DNA of 64,000 bases from Mesorhizobium sp. AR10. Lineage in GTDB: Bacteria; Pseudomonadota; Alphaproteobacteria; Rhizobiales; Rhizobiaceae. Under the pieces are notes generated by a model. That model was given only the letters and a program-made list of their open reading frames with translations, was not told the DNA's origin and did not search any database. Positions 27,101-38,066 of the stretch are shown here, one piece after another; the stretch's first letter is position 1, and each line of letters begins with the position of its first letter. A program made the position numbers and the translations under genes. The DNA lies in contig NZ_CP080524.1 of assembly GCF_024746795.1 (NCBI RefSeq), forward strand, positions 4,628,001-4,692,000, in the 5' to 3' direction.

Positions 27101-29721
27101 GCGGAGAAATGCCCGCGCGCCGTCTGATCGCCGCTCTTCGGCAGGATGCCGTTGACGATATCGAAGGTCGGCGCCATGAACAGGCTGAGGATCAGCAGCG
27201 CCTGCCATTGCGCGGCCTGCGTGAAGGGCAGCAGCGTCCAGCCGGCGATCGCCGCCATCACCCAGAAGATCGGCGTTAGCGAGCGGCGCAGATTGTCGAC
27301 CATCTTCCAGCGCGACAGCGCCGGCACGCCGGAACGCGGGTCGAAGATGAAGCCGAGAAGCTGCCAGTCGCCACGCGCCCAGCGGTGGTGCCGCGAGGCA
27401 TCGACCGAATAACGGGTCGGATAGTCCTCGACCAGTTCGACGTCTGTGACGAGGGCCGAGCGCGCCAGGGCGCCTTCGAGCAAATCGTGGCTGAGGACAG
27501 TGTTTTCCTCGATGCGGCCCTTCAGCGCCGCCTCGAAGGCGTCGACGTGATAGAGGCCTTTGCCGGTGAACGAGCCGTCACCGAAGACGTCCTGGTAGAG
27601 ATCCGACACCGCAAAGACGTAAGGATCGAGACCGCGATTGGCGGAAAAGACCCGCTGGAAGAAGGACGCGTCGTCGCCGCTGGTCAGCGAGGCGGTGATG
27701 CGCGGCTGCAGGATGGTGTAGCCGGCGGTCACCAGGCGCTTTGCCGCGTCGAAATGCGGACGGTTGAGCGGATGGCAAAGCTTGCCGACCAAAGTGGCGA
27801 CGGCGTCGCGGGTGGTGCGGGTATCGGCGTCCAGCGTCATCACGTGGACGATTTTTTCCGGCAACGGCACTGCCAGCGGCAGGAAGGTGGTGTCACTGTC
27901 GCCACGCAGCAGCAGGTTCAGTTCGTGCAGCTTGCCGCGCTTGCGTTCCCAGCCCATCCAGGCGCCCTGGGCGGCATTGTAGAGCCGCCGGCGGTGCAGG
28001 ATATAGAAGCGCGGTGCGCCTTCGCTGGGGTAGCGGGCGTTCAGCCGCGCGATCTCGGTGCGGGCGAATTCAAGGATCTCGACATCCACCGCATCGATTT
28101 CGGTCTTGCTGTCCGGCCAATCGGAAAGCAGCGCGAAATTGATCTGGTCGTCCATATTGGCAAGGTGATGCACTTCGATGTTGCGGATGTTTTCCTCGAC
28201 GTCGTCGCGCGAGCCGATCAGCGACGGCACCACCACCAGTGTGCGCACCTCGGAAGGCATGCCGTGCTTGTAGTCGTAGCCGACGAGGCGCGTCGGCTTG
28301 AGGAACAGCGAAGCGACTGTGTTGAAGAAGGCGAGCGCGCCTTCGCTGGCCGGCACGGCAAACAGCGCCAGCATCAGGACGATCGACGGCACCGACAGGC
28401 CGAGATGGGCGAGCGCGTTGCCGGAGAGGACCAGAAGCAGGGCCGTCAGCGCAAACACCGGCACGACAATGCCCAGCCAGCCAGTCTTGCGGAACGCCCG
28501 TTTGACCGTCTCGCTGATGGTCGGCCGATAGCCGATCGATTTTTCGAGCTCCAGCCGGCGCGGACCGACGAGAAAGAACCCGACATCGGTGTGAACGGCC
28601 GGATCGGCGATGTCGACTCCGGAGGCATCGACGACCGAGACATGGCCGGCAAGTTCGATTGCTCTTTCGGCGACACGAAATTCGGACAGGTCGGAGCGGC
28701 GCGCCAATTCCTCGATCGAGGTCCGGTATTGGTCGCGCGAGAAGAAATCGAGCGCGGCGAAATCGGTGCGCTCGCGCAGCAATGTGTCGATGCGGCTGAC
28801 GTCTTCGAACCACACCGTCCAGTCGACATCGTTGATCAGGCGCAGGCCACGGATGATGTTACCGGTGGTTACATTGCCGCTGGAGAGCGTGTGATGCTCG
28901 CCGATGATGATTTCCTCGGCATCTGAGCCGGTCTTCTCGAGTTCGCCCTCCAGCCATTCCAGCGCCCTGCCGGCATTCTGCGATCCGTCGCGCAGGCGAT
29001 AGAGCAACTGGGTGGCAAAGGTGGTGTCCTGCGCATGGATCACGTAGTTCGACAGGATCGCCTGCCGGTCGGCACTGTCGTCGGTCGCCAGCACGCGGTC
29101 GGCGACCTCATTGGCGATCTGCCGCATCTGCCGGGTGCGGTTGACGCGGACCGCGATGCGGCGAAGGTTTTCGATCAGAACGAAGCGCAGCAGCGACGGC
29201 AACGCCCAGAGTTCGCCGATCTTGAGCGGCTCGATGGACTGAAAACCCTCGACAATCGACTTGAACATGGTCGCCGAGACGGAACTGTCGGAATGCGCGA
29301 CATAGGTCCAGGCCAGCGCCAATGCGCGCGGCACGACGATGGTTTCGGACAGCTTCAAGGTCGGCAATTGCCGGTAGAAACGGCGCGGCAGGTCGCGCTT
29401 GACCTGGAATATGGTTTCCTCGACCAGATAGTTGTTGTCGAGCAGCCACTGCGCCGCCGGCGTGATGGTTTCGCCCCTCGACTGCGCGGCATTGGTCGAG
29501 CGGTAGACTTCAAGAATCTTCTTGGCGCTGTCGCGGATGCGTGCCTGGAAGTCGAACGGGGTCAGACCGAACAGATCCGTGACATCGCCCTTGGCCAGGC
29601 TTTCGCCCAGCGCGCGCAGACGATCCTCCGGCAGGAAATTGGAGCGTATCGGCTCTTCCGTGATGACCGGGAAGGTGGCGCTCGTCTTTTCGATCTGAGC
29701 AGGATTCGTCTGAATATTCAT
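21163..29721 (-). CDS. ndvB: Cyclic beta-1,2-glucan synthase (NdvB/ChvB)
   Basis: A 2852-residue inner-membrane giant, the usual size for ChvB/NdvB. Membrane helices cluster near 420-480 and 830-1000. The GT84 glycosyltransferase core shows DxD (VMTLDADTRTT) near 626 and an HHRWARGDWQ segment near 780, equivalent to QxxRW. A glycoamylase-like region (AYNARDRELTYQYTNFGVPG) is near 1400. The C-terminal third is a GH94-type phosphorylase domain with GGDWNDGMNRVGEQGKG near 2540, thought to control glucan chain length. The enzyme initiates, elongates and cyclises glucan from UDP-glucose, which NdvA exports. GGAA lies 6 bases before the ATG. No frameshift is seen. Confidence 0.97.
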   Translation of the reverse strand: MNIQTNPAQIEKTSATFPVITEEPIRSNFLPEDRLRALGESLAKGDVTDLFGLTPFDFQARIRDSAKKILEVYRSTNAAQSRGETITPAAQWLLDNNYLVEETIFQVKRDLPRRFYRQLPTLKLSETIVVPRALALAWTYVAHSDSSVSATMFKSIVEGFQSIEPLKIGELWALPSLLRFVLIENLRRIAVRVNRTRQMRQIANEVADRVLATDDSADRQAILSNYVIHAQDTTFATQLLYRLRDGSQNAGRALEWLEGELEKTGSDAEEIIIGEHHTLSSGNVTTGNIIRGLRLINDVDWTVWFEDVSRIDTLLRERTDFAALDFFSRDQYRTSIEELARRSDLSEFRVAERAIELAGHVSVVDASGVDIADPAVHTDVGFFLVGPRRLELEKSIGYRPTISETVKRAFRKTGWLGIVVPVFALTALLLVLSGNALAHLGLSVPSIVLMLALFAVPASEGALAFFNTVASLFLKPTRLVGYDYKHGMPSEVRTLVVVPSLIGSRDDVEENIRNIEVHHLANMDDQINFALLSDWPDSKTEIDAVDVEILEFARTEIARLNARYPSEGAPRFYILHRRRLYNAAQGAWMGWERKRGKLHELNLLLRGDSDTTFLPLAVPLPEKIVHVMTLDADTRTTRDAVATLVGKLCHPLNRPHFDAAKRLVTAGYTILQPRITASLTSGDDASFFQRVFSANRGLDPYVFAVSDLYQDVFGDGSFTGKGLYHVDAFEAALKGRIEENTVLSHDLLEGALARSALVTDVELVEDYPTRYSVDASRHHRWARGDWQLLGFIFDPRSGVPALSRWKMVDNLRRSLTPIFWVMAAIAGWTLLPFTQAAQWQALLILSLFMAPTFDIVNGILPKSGDQTARGHFSALARDVVFGTALVALKIVLMAHNAWMMGDSIIRTLYRLFVSRKNLLEWRTASQAHKSGDNDVSSYYGMMYGAVIIGVVGLAIPVLADSTGAFVAFFFALFWIGSPAIAAWISRSAETEDRLRISAADIHALRTVARRTWHYFETFVTSEHHNLPPDNFQESPAPVVAPRTSPTNIGVYLLSVVSARDFGWISLSDAITRIDATMSTIESMPRNRGHLFNWYDTTTLKPLYPLYISAVDSGNLAGHLVAVAAACAEWAEAPSVHLQGDFEGILDTVTILDESLEDLPDDRRQLRPLRQRLADRLDGMRRAVVTIKAQPEMASIRTINLAVLAGEIRKLAAAIHTEAASTRSDIIADWAARLEATCEAHVHDSHSDDNAVEALRAKLLALRERTRRYAFEMDFSFLMRQERKLLSIGYRVEEHQLDESCYDLLASEARLTSLFAIAKGDLPTEHWFRLGRPIVEIGFQGALMSWSGSMFEYLMPPLVMKEPHGSILNQTSKLIIKRQIQYARSKNVPWGISEAAYNARDRELTYQYTNFGVPGLGLKRGLGQNTVIAPYATVLAAQFTPRESVQNLVRLRAIGALGRHGYYDAVDFTPQRVPEGTDHVVVLNYMAHHSGMTIAAVANAIFEGRMRDRFHSDPVIESAELLLQERAPRDIPTATVRTEADERSKDETEAESPDARIVLDPLKALRSTSVMSNGRYSVMVTATGSGYSRWGELAVTRWQPDPTEDRLGSYIFLRDAGTGDWWSATAEPKRAPDERVQTLFSDDKASFVKSVGSLRSEVECIVISEGNGEGRRVTLYNDGAADRHIEVTSFAELVLGSETSDNAHPAFSKMFVETEIASNNGAIFATRRKREKNEPDVTMVHFVTDPSGLARDAEAETDRRAFIGRGRTITEAAAFDHGAKLGGHAGFTLDPVAALRRQVRVPANKKISLTFWTVVGANRAELEEAVARLDHPESFARQAMLAWTRSQVQTRHLGLSLTDAANVQKLARYLIYPDPFLRLPAESIASGLGKQSSLWPTSISGDFPIFLVRIGDVADLEIVAQALRFQEYMRARGMMIDFVVVNEQASSYVQDLQRAVETLCENSRLRGKELGPRQHIFAVRRDLMDEATYKTLLAVARVVLHTRNGTIFDQIERAEAAAIQAREALQPAGALTLRETSMPVAFHDPAESRADGSGLNQWNGFGGFEGDGRHYVVRLAGRRTTPQPWINVVSNASFGFHISAEGAAFTWSRNSRDYQLTTWSNDPVTNRPGEGVYIYDHASGRAFSPLAAVVRDPAMTYETWHGQGFSTFRSRRGPLSMDLTHVVDPLDPVKITRLRIQNTGSVPARLRVYAYAEWVLGGHRSRTAATIVPSRDAATGALLAQNPYGLDFSERVAFLAADGAVHSVTADRGEFIGRQGTSELPHAVLNGAGLSGRVEAGDDPCAAIARDVDIPAGGDVTLLWLLGDAASPEEASALVQTHRGKDFDQRLADNEREWRGFLDTIQVETPDKALDAMVNHWLPYQSLACRIRARSAFYQASGAFGFRDQLQDTLALLAHDPKLARDQILNAARRQFPEGDVQHWWLPRTDAGVRTMISDDVVWLAHATARYLLVTGDTSILKEQLPFIDGQVLGEGEHDAFFTPEISKNTASLYDHCARALDLAVKRSSPAGLPLILGGDWNDGMNRVGEQGKGESVWLGWFLLKTLGDFAAVGKAQGDAKRAQAWTKHADALKRALESTAWDGQWYRRGSFDDGTPLGSRNSEECKIDSIAQSWSVLSGEGDPARSTTAMQQAMKMLVDDELQIVKLFTPPFSKTEKDPGYIKSYPPGVRENGGQYTHAATWFVIALAEMGRTDDAYRCFSMLNPVNHAVDDAAAEHYRVEPYVVAADIYAGEGKGGRGGWTWYTGSAGWLYRAAVESILGIERRGQSIQFRPKLPGHWDGYSATLKMLGAEIKVRVVRDKKAKAISLEVNGTKIKASSFEPKAGDKAEVVVRIPM

Positions 29722-29988
29722 TGAAAATTCCGCATGGGGGGACGCAATGCGGCGTCACCGCCACGGCAATGTCCCTAAAACCGATTCAAATGCAATTGGT
29801 TGCATCGCAACCCTGGCCGAAAGTTTGTTTTCGCACCACGCCCGGGCGTCATCCTTTCGACACTCGAGGACGAGCGCCCCACGCTCCCGTCCGCATTTGA
29901 TCGACGGAAGGATTCGGGCTTTTTCGTGATGCAGGCAACAGCTTACGCTATATTTCGCCGACACCGCGATCATGTTTGGCAACAGCCG

Positions 29989-30576
29989 TTAATCGTCGGT
30001 GGCAACGCGATTGATGCGGATCACGAACACTGTCGTCTTGCGCGCCGGCGTGAGGCGCATTTGCCGGGCGTCCGGCTCGAGAAACAGCGTATCGAGCGGT
30101 CCAATGCGGACAGCTGCAGCGCCGGCCACCATGACATCGCCATCAAGTGGCAAAATGAGGGTCGTATCGGCCGCTGACTGGACCTCCGTCGGGGCCGAAA
30201 CCAGCAGGCGCTCGACGGTGTGGGTCATTCGCCCCCGGCGGGTCATGACATTGAGATCGGTGATCGGACCGGCGATCAGTGTCGCCTGCGTCGGCACGTC
30301 GGCTGGAAAGGCTAGCGGAGCGGACGTTCTGGTCATCTCAGCCGGCGGCCGGCCGGCAATATCGAGGACAATACCCTCGCCCTGCAGCACGGCCAGGGTG
30401 CGGTCAACGCCGGCAAAGCCGGAGAATGGGCCACCGCCCTCGACGCGCGCCATCGAGACGCGCCAGTCGAAATCGTCGAGCCCAGCACCGGCGGGCGAGA
30501 CGGCGACCTCGGTCGTCACCCCGCCGCCGTTCTTCCACGGCATCGACCGGTATTCGGCTGCCCGCAGGATGCGCAC
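29989..30576 (-). CDS. hutD: HutD-family protein
   Basis: A 195-residue cupin-like protein. Its start region (RILRAAEYRSMPWKNGGGVT) is the HutD signature, so the GTG at 30576 is preferred, 8 bp after the hutU stop; the frame opens 18 codons further up inside hutU without homology. Other motifs: FDWRVSMARVEGGGPFSGF and ITDLNVMTRRG. HutD is a conserved but poorly defined member of hut operons, thought to tune histidine catabolism. It is the last gene of the leftward hut operon. Confidence 0.88.
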   Translation of the reverse strand: MRILRAAEYRSMPWKNGGGVTTEVAVSPAGAGLDDFDWRVSMARVEGGGPFSGFAGVDRTLAVLQGEGIVLDIAGRPPAEMTRTSAPLAFPADVPTQATLIAGPITDLNVMTRRGRMTHTVERLLVSAPTEVQSAADTTLILPLDGDVMVAGAAAVRIGPLDTLFLEPDARQMRLTPARKTTVFVIRINRVATDD

Positions 30577-30584
30577 GATGCGGC

Positions 30585-32255
<1,671 letters not shown>

Positions 32256-32283
32256 GGCGTCACTCCAGTAAAAGGATCGAACT

Positions 32284-33096
32284 TCAGCCGCGCGCCCAGG
32301 CAGTCGCGGTTTGCAGGATTTTGTCGAGCGTCGCGCGGATCGGTGCTGCAAAATCCGCATCGTAGGGCACCGGCCAATTGCCGGGCTGGCCCTTGCCTTC
32401 CGGTTCGCGCATGTAGCCGCGGTTGGACAGTTCCATCTGCAGCGCGTGGACGCCGTTCTGCGGCTGGCCGAAATGGCGCGTGATCCAGCCGCCCTTGAAG
32501 CGGCCGTTGACAACAAAAGTCTCGCCAGTCTCGGCCAGGATCTGACCGACCATCGCCTGCAAGACAGGGTCGGCGCTCTTGCCGTCATTGGTGCCTAGAT
32601 TGAAGACCGGCAGCGTGCCGTCGAACAGGCGCGGCAGCACCGAGCGGATCGAGTGGCAGTCATAGATCACGACCGTCTCGTGCAGCCCGCGCAGCCTATC
32701 GATCTCGGCCTGCAAGGCCGCATGATAGGGCACGAAATATTTCTCGCGGCGTTCGTCGATCTCCGACGGGCCCGGCTCTTCGCCCTCACCATAGAGCGGA
32801 TCGCCATCGAACGTTTCCGTGGGGCAGAGACCGGTCGTCGCCTGGCCGGGATAGAGCGAGGCGCCGGATGGGTCGCGATTGACGTCGATGACGGTGCGCG
32901 AAATCGCCGTATGCACCACCGTCGCGCCGAGGCTTCCGGCAAAGTCATAAAGTTTGTCGATCCACCAGTCGCAGTCGCGGCGGCCGAGCCAGGGCGACAC
33001 CAGCCTGTTTTCGAGGCCGGCGAGATCGATGCCGGTATGTGGGATCGAGACCAGCAGAGGCGCCGTGCCGCGCGTCACCGTGAGCCAGCTGGTCAC
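32284..33096 (-). CDS. hutG: N-formylglutamate deformylase
   Basis: A 270-residue FGase. The motifs are [22 protein letters not shown] (metal/catalytic region), [33 protein letters not shown] and [12 protein letters not shown]. It hydrolyses N-formylglutamate to glutamate and formate, the last step of the route in which HutF makes the formyl compound. It starts with GTG overlapping the hutH stop (GTGA), so translation is coupled. Together with hutF it shows the five-step pathway rather than the four-step HutE/formimidoylglutamase route. Confidence 0.95.
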   Translation of the reverse strand: MTSWLTVTRGTAPLLVSIPHTGIDLAGLENRLVSPWLGRRDCDWWIDKLYDFAGSLGATVVHTAISRTVIDVNRDPSGASLYPGQATTGLCPTETFDGDPLYGEGEEPGPSEIDERREKYFVPYHAALQAEIDRLRGLHETVVIYDCHSIRSVLPRLFDGTLPVFNLGTNDGKSADPVLQAMVGQILAETGETFVVNGRFKGGWITRHFGQPQNGVHALQMELSNRGYMREPEGKGQPGNWPVPYDADFAAPIRATLDKILQTATAWARG

Positions 33097-34637
33097 AATG
33101 CAGCCCCCGAAATGGATGGAAGCGCTATCGCGTCCGCTGCCTTCACCGCCGCGCCACTGCGCACCATGGCGATGGCCTTTTCCATGTCGGGGTGGAAATG
33201 GCGGTCGTTGTCGAGATGCGGCACTTCCGCCCGGACCAGCTTGCGCACAGCCTCAAGTGCGGGGCTCGACGCCAGCGGTGCATGGAAATCGCAGCCTTGG
33301 GCGGCAGCCAGCAATTCGATGCCGATGACGGCCGTCGCATTCTCGACCATGCCGATCAGGCGGCGCGCGCCGTGCGCGGCCATCGAGACGTGGTCTTCCT
33401 GGTTGGCCGAGGTCGGGATCGAATCGACACTGGCCGGATAGGCCTTCTGCTTGTTCTCGGAGACGAGGGCCGCCGCCGTCACCTGCGGGATCATGAAGCC
33501 GGAGTTCAGGCCGGGCTTCGGCGTCAGGAAGGCCGGCATGCCCGACAGCGCCGGGTCGACCAGCATGGCGATGCGCCGCTCCGACAGCGAGCCGATCTCG
33601 CAGACGGCGAGCGCGATCATGTCGGCGGCGAAGGCCACCGGCTCGGCGTGGAAATTGCCGCCGGAAAGGGCCGTGTCGTCCTCGGCGAAGATCAGCGGAT
33701 TGTCGGTGACGCCGTTGGCCTCGGTGCCCAGCGTATCGGCGGCCTGGCGCAGCACGGCGAGTGCGGCGCCCATGACCTGCGGCTGGCAGCGCAGGCAGTA
33801 CGGGTCCTGCACGCGCTCGTCGCCGACCCGGTGCGATTCACGAATGGCGCTGCCGGCCATCAGATTGCGCAGCGCGTCTGCCGTCTCGATCTGGCCGCGA
33901 TGTTTCCTGAGCAGATGGATGCGCGGATCGAAAGGGGCGTCCGAGCCTTTGGCGGCATCGGTCGACAGCGCGCCGGCGACCAGCGCCGACTGGTAGAGCA
34001 CTTCGGCCTCGAACAAAGCGGCCAGCGCATAAGCGGTGGAGAACTGGGTGCCGTTGAGCAGCGCGAGGCCTTCCTTGGCGCCGAGCGTCACCGGCTCCAG
34101 CCCGTGCGAGACAAAGGCGACCTTGGCCGGAAAACGGCCATGCGGGGTAAAACATTCGCCGACGCCGATCATCACCGCCGTCATATGCGACAGTGGCGCG
34201 AGATCGCCGGAAGCGCCGACTGAACCTTGCGCCGGCACCACCGGGATGACGTCGTTGGCCAGCATCGCTTCCAGCAATTCGATGGTCTGTGGCCGTACGC
34301 CGGAGGCGCCCTGCGCCAAGCTGGCCAGCTTCAGCGCCATCATCAGCCGGCAGACTGCGACCGGCATCGGCTCACCGACGCCGGCGGCATGAGAAAGCAC
34401 GATGTTGCGCTGAAGCGTTTCGAGGTCGGCTGCGGGGATGCGGACGCTGGCTAATTTGCCGAAGCCGGTGTTGATGCCATAGACCGGCTCACCCTTGGCG
34501 ACGATCCGCGCCACTGCCTCGGCGCTGGCCCTGATCTTGGGACGGCAGGCATTGTCCAGTTTCGGCACGGCGCCACGATAGATGGCGCGCCACTCGGCCA
34601 GCGTTGCGTTGCCGGGCTTCAGCGTCAGTTCGGTCAT
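33093..34637 (-). CDS. hutH: Histidine ammonia-lyase
   Basis: A 514-residue lyase removing ammonia from histidine to give urocanate. The MIO cofactor triad Ala142-Ser143-Gly144 lies in [15 protein letters not shown]. Other conserved segments are [12 protein letters not shown] near 53-64, [15 protein letters not shown] and the C-terminal [22 protein letters not shown] overlaps link it to hutI upstream, and GTGA links it to hutG downstream. Length and motifs are complete. Confidence 0.97.
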   Translation of the reverse strand: MTELTLKPGNATLAEWRAIYRGAVPKLDNACRPKIRASAEAVARIVAKGEPVYGINTGFGKLASVRIPAADLETLQRNIVLSHAAGVGEPMPVAVCRLMMALKLASLAQGASGVRPQTIELLEAMLANDVIPVVPAQGSVGASGDLAPLSHMTAVMIGVGECFTPHGRFPAKVAFVSHGLEPVTLGAKEGLALLNGTQFSTAYALAALFEAEVLYQSALVAGALSTDAAKGSDAPFDPRIHLLRKHRGQIETADALRNLMAGSAIRESHRVGDERVQDPYCLRCQPQVMGAALAVLRQAADTLGTEANGVTDNPLIFAEDDTALSGGNFHAEPVAFAADMIALAVCEIGSLSERRIAMLVDPALSGMPAFLTPKPGLNSGFMIPQVTAAALVSENKQKAYPASVDSIPTSANQEDHVSMAAHGARRLIGMVENATAVIGIELLAAAQGCDFHAPLASSPALEAVRKLVRAEVPHLDNDRHFHPDMEKAIAMVRSGAAVKAADAIALPSISGAAL

Positions 34638-35872
34638 TGTCCCCTCCAGATGCGGGCATGCAGCGGGTTGAAGCCCATGCGGTAGACGAGTTCGGCTGGG
34701 CGCTCGATGTCCCAGATCGCCAGGTCGGCGGATTTTCCGGCCTCTAGAGTGCCTGTCTTTTCCAGCAATCCGAGTGCGCGGGCGGCCTCACGGGTGATGC
34801 CGGCGAGGCATTCGTCGACGGTCAGGCCGAACAATGTCGCGGCCATGTTCATGGTCAGCAGCAGCGAGGTCAGCGGCGAGGTGCCGGGATTGTTGTCGGT
34901 GGCGACCGCCATTTTGACGCCGTGCTGACGGAACAGACCGACCGGCGGCTTCTTGGTCTCGCGGATGAAGTAGTAGGCACCGGGCAGGATCGTCGCCACG
35001 GTCCCTGCCCTGGCCATCGCCGCCGCGCCCGCCTCGTCGGTGTATTCGAGGTGGTCGGCCGACAGCGCGCCATAGCGCGCGGCGAGTTCGGCGCCGTGCA
35101 GATTGGACAACTGGTCGGCATGGAGCTTTACCGGCAGGCCCGCCGCCTGCGCCGCATCGAATACGCGCGCTATCTGGTCCGGCGAAAAGGCGATGCCCTC
35201 GCAAAAACCATCTACTGCGTCGGCCAGGCCTTCGGCGGCAATCGCGGGAAGGATCGTTTTGGCGACCAGATCAATGAAAGCGTCCTTGTCGCCTTTTGCC
35301 TCGGGCGGCAGCGCGTGGGCGGCGAGACATGTCGTGCGGACCGTCACCGGGCGCTCTTCTCCCAGCCGCCGGGCCGCGCGCAGCGACTTTGTCTCGTTGT
35401 CGAGGTCGAGCCCGTAGCCAGACTTTATCTCCACGGTGGTGACGCCTTCCGCCATCAGCGCGTCGAGACGCAGTAGCGACTGCGCGACCAGTTCGTCCTC
35501 GCTGGCGGCGCGCAGCGCCTTGACCGAGGAGACAATGCCGCCGCCGGCCTTGGCGACTTCTTCATAGGTGGCGCCGGCCAGCCGCATCTCGAATTCGTTG
35601 GCGCGGTTCCCGGCATGGACCAGATGGGTGTGGCAGTCGATGAGGCCAGGCGTGACCCAGCGGCCTTCACAATCGACGGAGTCTGCGCCCTGGCTGAGGG
35701 CCGCCGGCATCTCGGTTTCCGGGCCAGCAAAAACGATCAGGCCATCGCGCGCGGCAATCGCACCCTTTTCGACGATGCCCAGTCCGGCAGCGCTTTCGGC
35801 CATGGTCGCCAGGCGTGCATTGCGCCAGATGCGAACCGCCCCTGCCCGGCTTTTGCTTTCTGCAGCCATCAT
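34634..35872 (-). CDS. hutI: Imidazolonepropionase
   Basis: A 412-residue amidohydrolase that opens 4-imidazolone-5-propionate to N-formimidoylglutamate. The metal-binding HxH is His81/His83 in [20 protein letters not shown]; later ligands appear in KLHADQLSN and [12 protein letters not shown]. It is the first gene of the leftward hut operon. GGAAAAG precedes a double ATG (35872 and 35869); either may be used. It is divergent from hutF across the proposed HutC operator. Confidence 0.96.
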   Translation of the reverse strand: MMAAESKSRAGAVRIWRNARLATMAESAAGLGIVEKGAIAARDGLIVFAGPETEMPAALSQGADSVDCEGRWVTPGLIDCHTHLVHAGNRANEFEMRLAGATYEEVAKAGGGIVSSVKALRAASEDELVAQSLLRLDALMAEGVTTVEIKSGYGLDLDNETKSLRAARRLGEERPVTVRTTCLAAHALPPEAKGDKDAFIDLVAKTILPAIAAEGLADAVDGFCEGIAFSPDQIARVFDAAQAAGLPVKLHADQLSNLHGAELAARYGALSADHLEYTDEAGAAAMARAGTVATILPGAYYFIRETKKPPVGLFRQHGVKMAVATDNNPGTSPLTSLLLTMNMAATLFGLTVDECLAGITREAARALGLLEKTGTLEAGKSADLAIWDIERPAELVYRMGFNPLHARIWRGQ

Positions 35873-35897
35873 CTTTTCCGTTTGATTGGATGGCGAT

Positions 35898-35911
35898 TAT
35901 GTATATACATA
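35898..35911. promoter_or_regulatory. Candidate HutC operator between hutI and hutF
   Basis: TATGTATATACATA is a perfect 14-bp palindrome in the 95-bp gap between the divergent hutI and hutF genes. It fits the GT-N-TA...AC core of GntR/HutC-family sites, and hutC itself is encoded directly behind hutF. Binding here could repress both transcripts until urocanate accumulates. The location and symmetry are seen; regulation is inferred. Confidence 0.7.
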
Positions 35912-35967
35912 TTGAAACGCACTGCAAGTGCTATCATCGCATGAGACACAGAGAACCGGAGAGAAAA

Positions 35968-37320
35968 GTGGCGGCGATCTTTGTGGAACAGGCGCTTCTG
36001 CCCGACGGCTGGCACAACAATGTGCGGATCGTGGTCACAGACGGCCGTATCGCCACAGTCGAGCCCGACACCGCAGCCCAGCCCGGTGACGAGCGCCACG
36101 CCATCCTCTTGCCGGGCATGCCGAACCTGCACAGCCACGCCTTCCAGCGCGGCATGGCCGGCCTCGCCGAGTTGCGCGGCCCTTCGGCAGACAGTTTCTG
36201 GAGCTGGCGCGAGGTGATGTACCGTTTCGCGCTGTCGATGACGCCCGACCAAGTCGAGGCGGTTGCCGCACAGCTTTATGTCGAGATGCTGGAAGCCGGA
36301 TTTTCGCGCGTCGGCGAGTTTCACTATCTCCACCACGACCGCGACGGCCAACCCTATGCCAACATCGCCGAGATGGCCGAGCGCATCGCTGCGGCAGCCG
36401 CCGAAACCGGCATCGGCCTGACGCTGCTGCCGGTGTTCTATGCGCACTCCTCCTTCGGCGGTGCTGCCCCCAATGAAGGCCAGCGGCGATTCATCAACGA
36501 TGTGACTCGGTTCGCCCGGCTTGTTGAGAAATGCCAAGAGAGCGTTCACGGCTCGAGTCGAGCCGTGGTCGGCGTCGCCCCGCACAGTTTGCGCGCCACC
36601 ACACCGGATGAACTTGCCACAGTTGCCGCGATGGCGCCGGACGGACCGATCCATATCCACGTCGCCGAGCAAGTGAAGGAAGTCGAGGACTGCCTGGCCT
36701 GGTCCGGCGCGCGGCCGGTCGAATGGCTGCTCGCCAACGCCAAGGTCGACAAGCGCTGGTGCCTGATCCACGCCACCCACATGACCGAGGCGGAAACGAT
36801 TGGCATGGCCAAGAGCGGCGCCATCGCCGGCCTCTGCCCGATCACCGAGGCCAATCTCGGCGATGGCACGTTTGCCGCGCCCTTGTTCACGCATCATGGC
36901 GGCCGCTTCGGTGTCGGCTCCGATTCCAACGTGCTGATCGGCCTGCCCGACGAATTGCGCCAACTCGAATATTCGCAGCGGCTGGCACACCGCGCCCGCA
37001 ATGTGCTGGCGGTGGCCGGCGGCTCGACCGGCCGCGCTCTGTTCGATGCCGCGCTCGAAGGCGGCAGTGCCGCCCTTGGCGCCGGCCCCTCGCAGATCGC
37101 CGTTGGCGATTCAGCCGATTTCGTGTCGCTGGATAGCAACCATCCTTCATTGGCTGGCAAGACCGGCGATGCGGTACTCGACGCCTGGATCTTCGCCAAC
37201 GGTACCAGGGTCGATTGCGTCTGGGTTCATGGTCAAAAGCTGGTCAGCGGCGCTAGGCATGCAAGGCGCGACGCCATTGCAAAGCGCTTTCGCAAGGTGA
37301 TGACGGCGCTCTCGGCATGA
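35968..37320 (+). CDS. hutF: N-formimidoylglutamate deiminase
   Basis: A 450-residue amidohydrolase that converts N-formimidoylglutamate to N-formylglutamate plus ammonia, feeding HutG. The metal HxH is His55/His57 in LPGMPNLHSHAFQRGMAG. Further motifs are HIHVAEQVKEVEDC, CLIHATHMTEAE and GVGSDSNVLIGLPDELR. I prefer the GTG at 35968 because GGAG sits 6 bases before it and HutF proteins begin here. An in-frame ATG at 35941 would add nine residues. It overlaps hutC by ATGA. Confidence 0.94.
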   Translation: MAAIFVEQALLPDGWHNNVRIVVTDGRIATVEPDTAAQPGDERHAILLPGMPNLHSHAFQRGMAGLAELRGPSADSFWSWREVMYRFALSMTPDQVEAVAAQLYVEMLEAGFSRVGEFHYLHHDRDGQPYANIAEMAERIAAAAAETGIGLTLLPVFYAHSSFGGAAPNEGQRRFINDVTRFARLVEKCQESVHGSSRAVVGVAPHSLRATTPDELATVAAMAPDGPIHIHVAEQVKEVEDCLAWSGARPVEWLLANAKVDKRWCLIHATHMTEAETIGMAKSGAIAGLCPITEANLGDGTFAAPLFTHHGGRFGVGSDSNVLIGLPDELRQLEYSQRLAHRARNVLAVAGGSTGRALFDAALEGGSAALGAGPSQIAVGDSADFVSLDSNHPSLAGKTGDAVLDAWIFANGTRVDCVWVHGQKLVSGARHARRDAIAKRFRKVMTALSA

Positions 37321-38063
37321 GCATGGTGGGGACACTGGATGTGGACGGTGGCGAGGCTCTGTCGCTGCACCAGCGCATCCTGTCCGATATCAGCGAAAAA
37401 ATCCTGTCCGGTGTCTGGGCGCCCGGCCACCGCATCCCGTTCGAGCATGAACTGTCGGCGGAATATAATTGTTCGCGCATGACAGTGAACAAGGCGCTGT
37501 CGCAACTTGCCAAGGCCGGGCTGATCGAGCGGCGGCGCCGTTCAGGCAGCTTTGTCCGTCGGCCACAGTCGCAGGCGGCGGTGCTGGAAATCCACGACAT
37601 CCGGATCGAGGTCGAGGCGCTCGGCCTGCTTTATCGCTACGAGCGCGTGGCTCGGCAGAAAAGGCGCAGCAGCGCCGAGGATCGCGCCTTGCTGGAATTG
37701 GGCTCGACCGGGCCGGTGCTGGCGCTGGAATGCCGGCATTTCGCCGGCAAGCGGCCGTTCGCCCACGAACAGCGGTTGATCAATCTTGGCGCCGTGCCTG
37801 AAGCGGCCGACGAGGAATTTCTTGGCACCGCGCCCGGCCCATGGCTGATCGGCCGCGTGCCGTGGAGTGCCGCCGAACACCGCATTCGCGCCATTGCCGC
37901 CGACAAGCACATTGCGGCGGCACTCGATATCGCCACCGGTGCGCCGTGTTTGGTGGTCGAGCGGCGGACATGGAGCGCCGAGCACCCGGTCACCCATGTT
38001 CGCTTTACCTACGCAGCCGAGAGCCACACGCTGGTGGCAAGGTTTACGCCTTCGCAGGGGTAG
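37317..38063 (+). CDS. hutC: Histidine utilization repressor (GntR family, HutC subfamily)
   Basis: A 248-residue regulator. Residues about 15-75 form the winged helix (LHQRILSDISEKILSGVWAP and CSRMTVNKALSQLAKAGLIE). The rest is a UTRA ligand domain with ALECRHFAGKRPFAHEQRLI and LVVERRTWSAEHPVTHVRFT, as in HutC repressors released by urocanate. The ATG overlaps the hutF stop, so deiminase and repressor are co-expressed. It probably represses both arms of the hut locus and hence itself. Confidence 0.95.
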   Translation: MSMVGTLDVDGGEALSLHQRILSDISEKILSGVWAPGHRIPFEHELSAEYNCSRMTVNKALSQLAKAGLIERRRRSGSFVRRPQSQAAVLEIHDIRIEVEALGLLYRYERVARQKRRSSAEDRALLELGSTGPVLALECRHFAGKRPFAHEQRLINLGAVPEAADEEFLGTAPGPWLIGRVPWSAAEHRIRAIAADKHIAAALDIATGAPCLVVERRTWSAEHPVTHVRFTYAAESHTLVARFTPSQG

Positions 38064-38066
38064 TTC

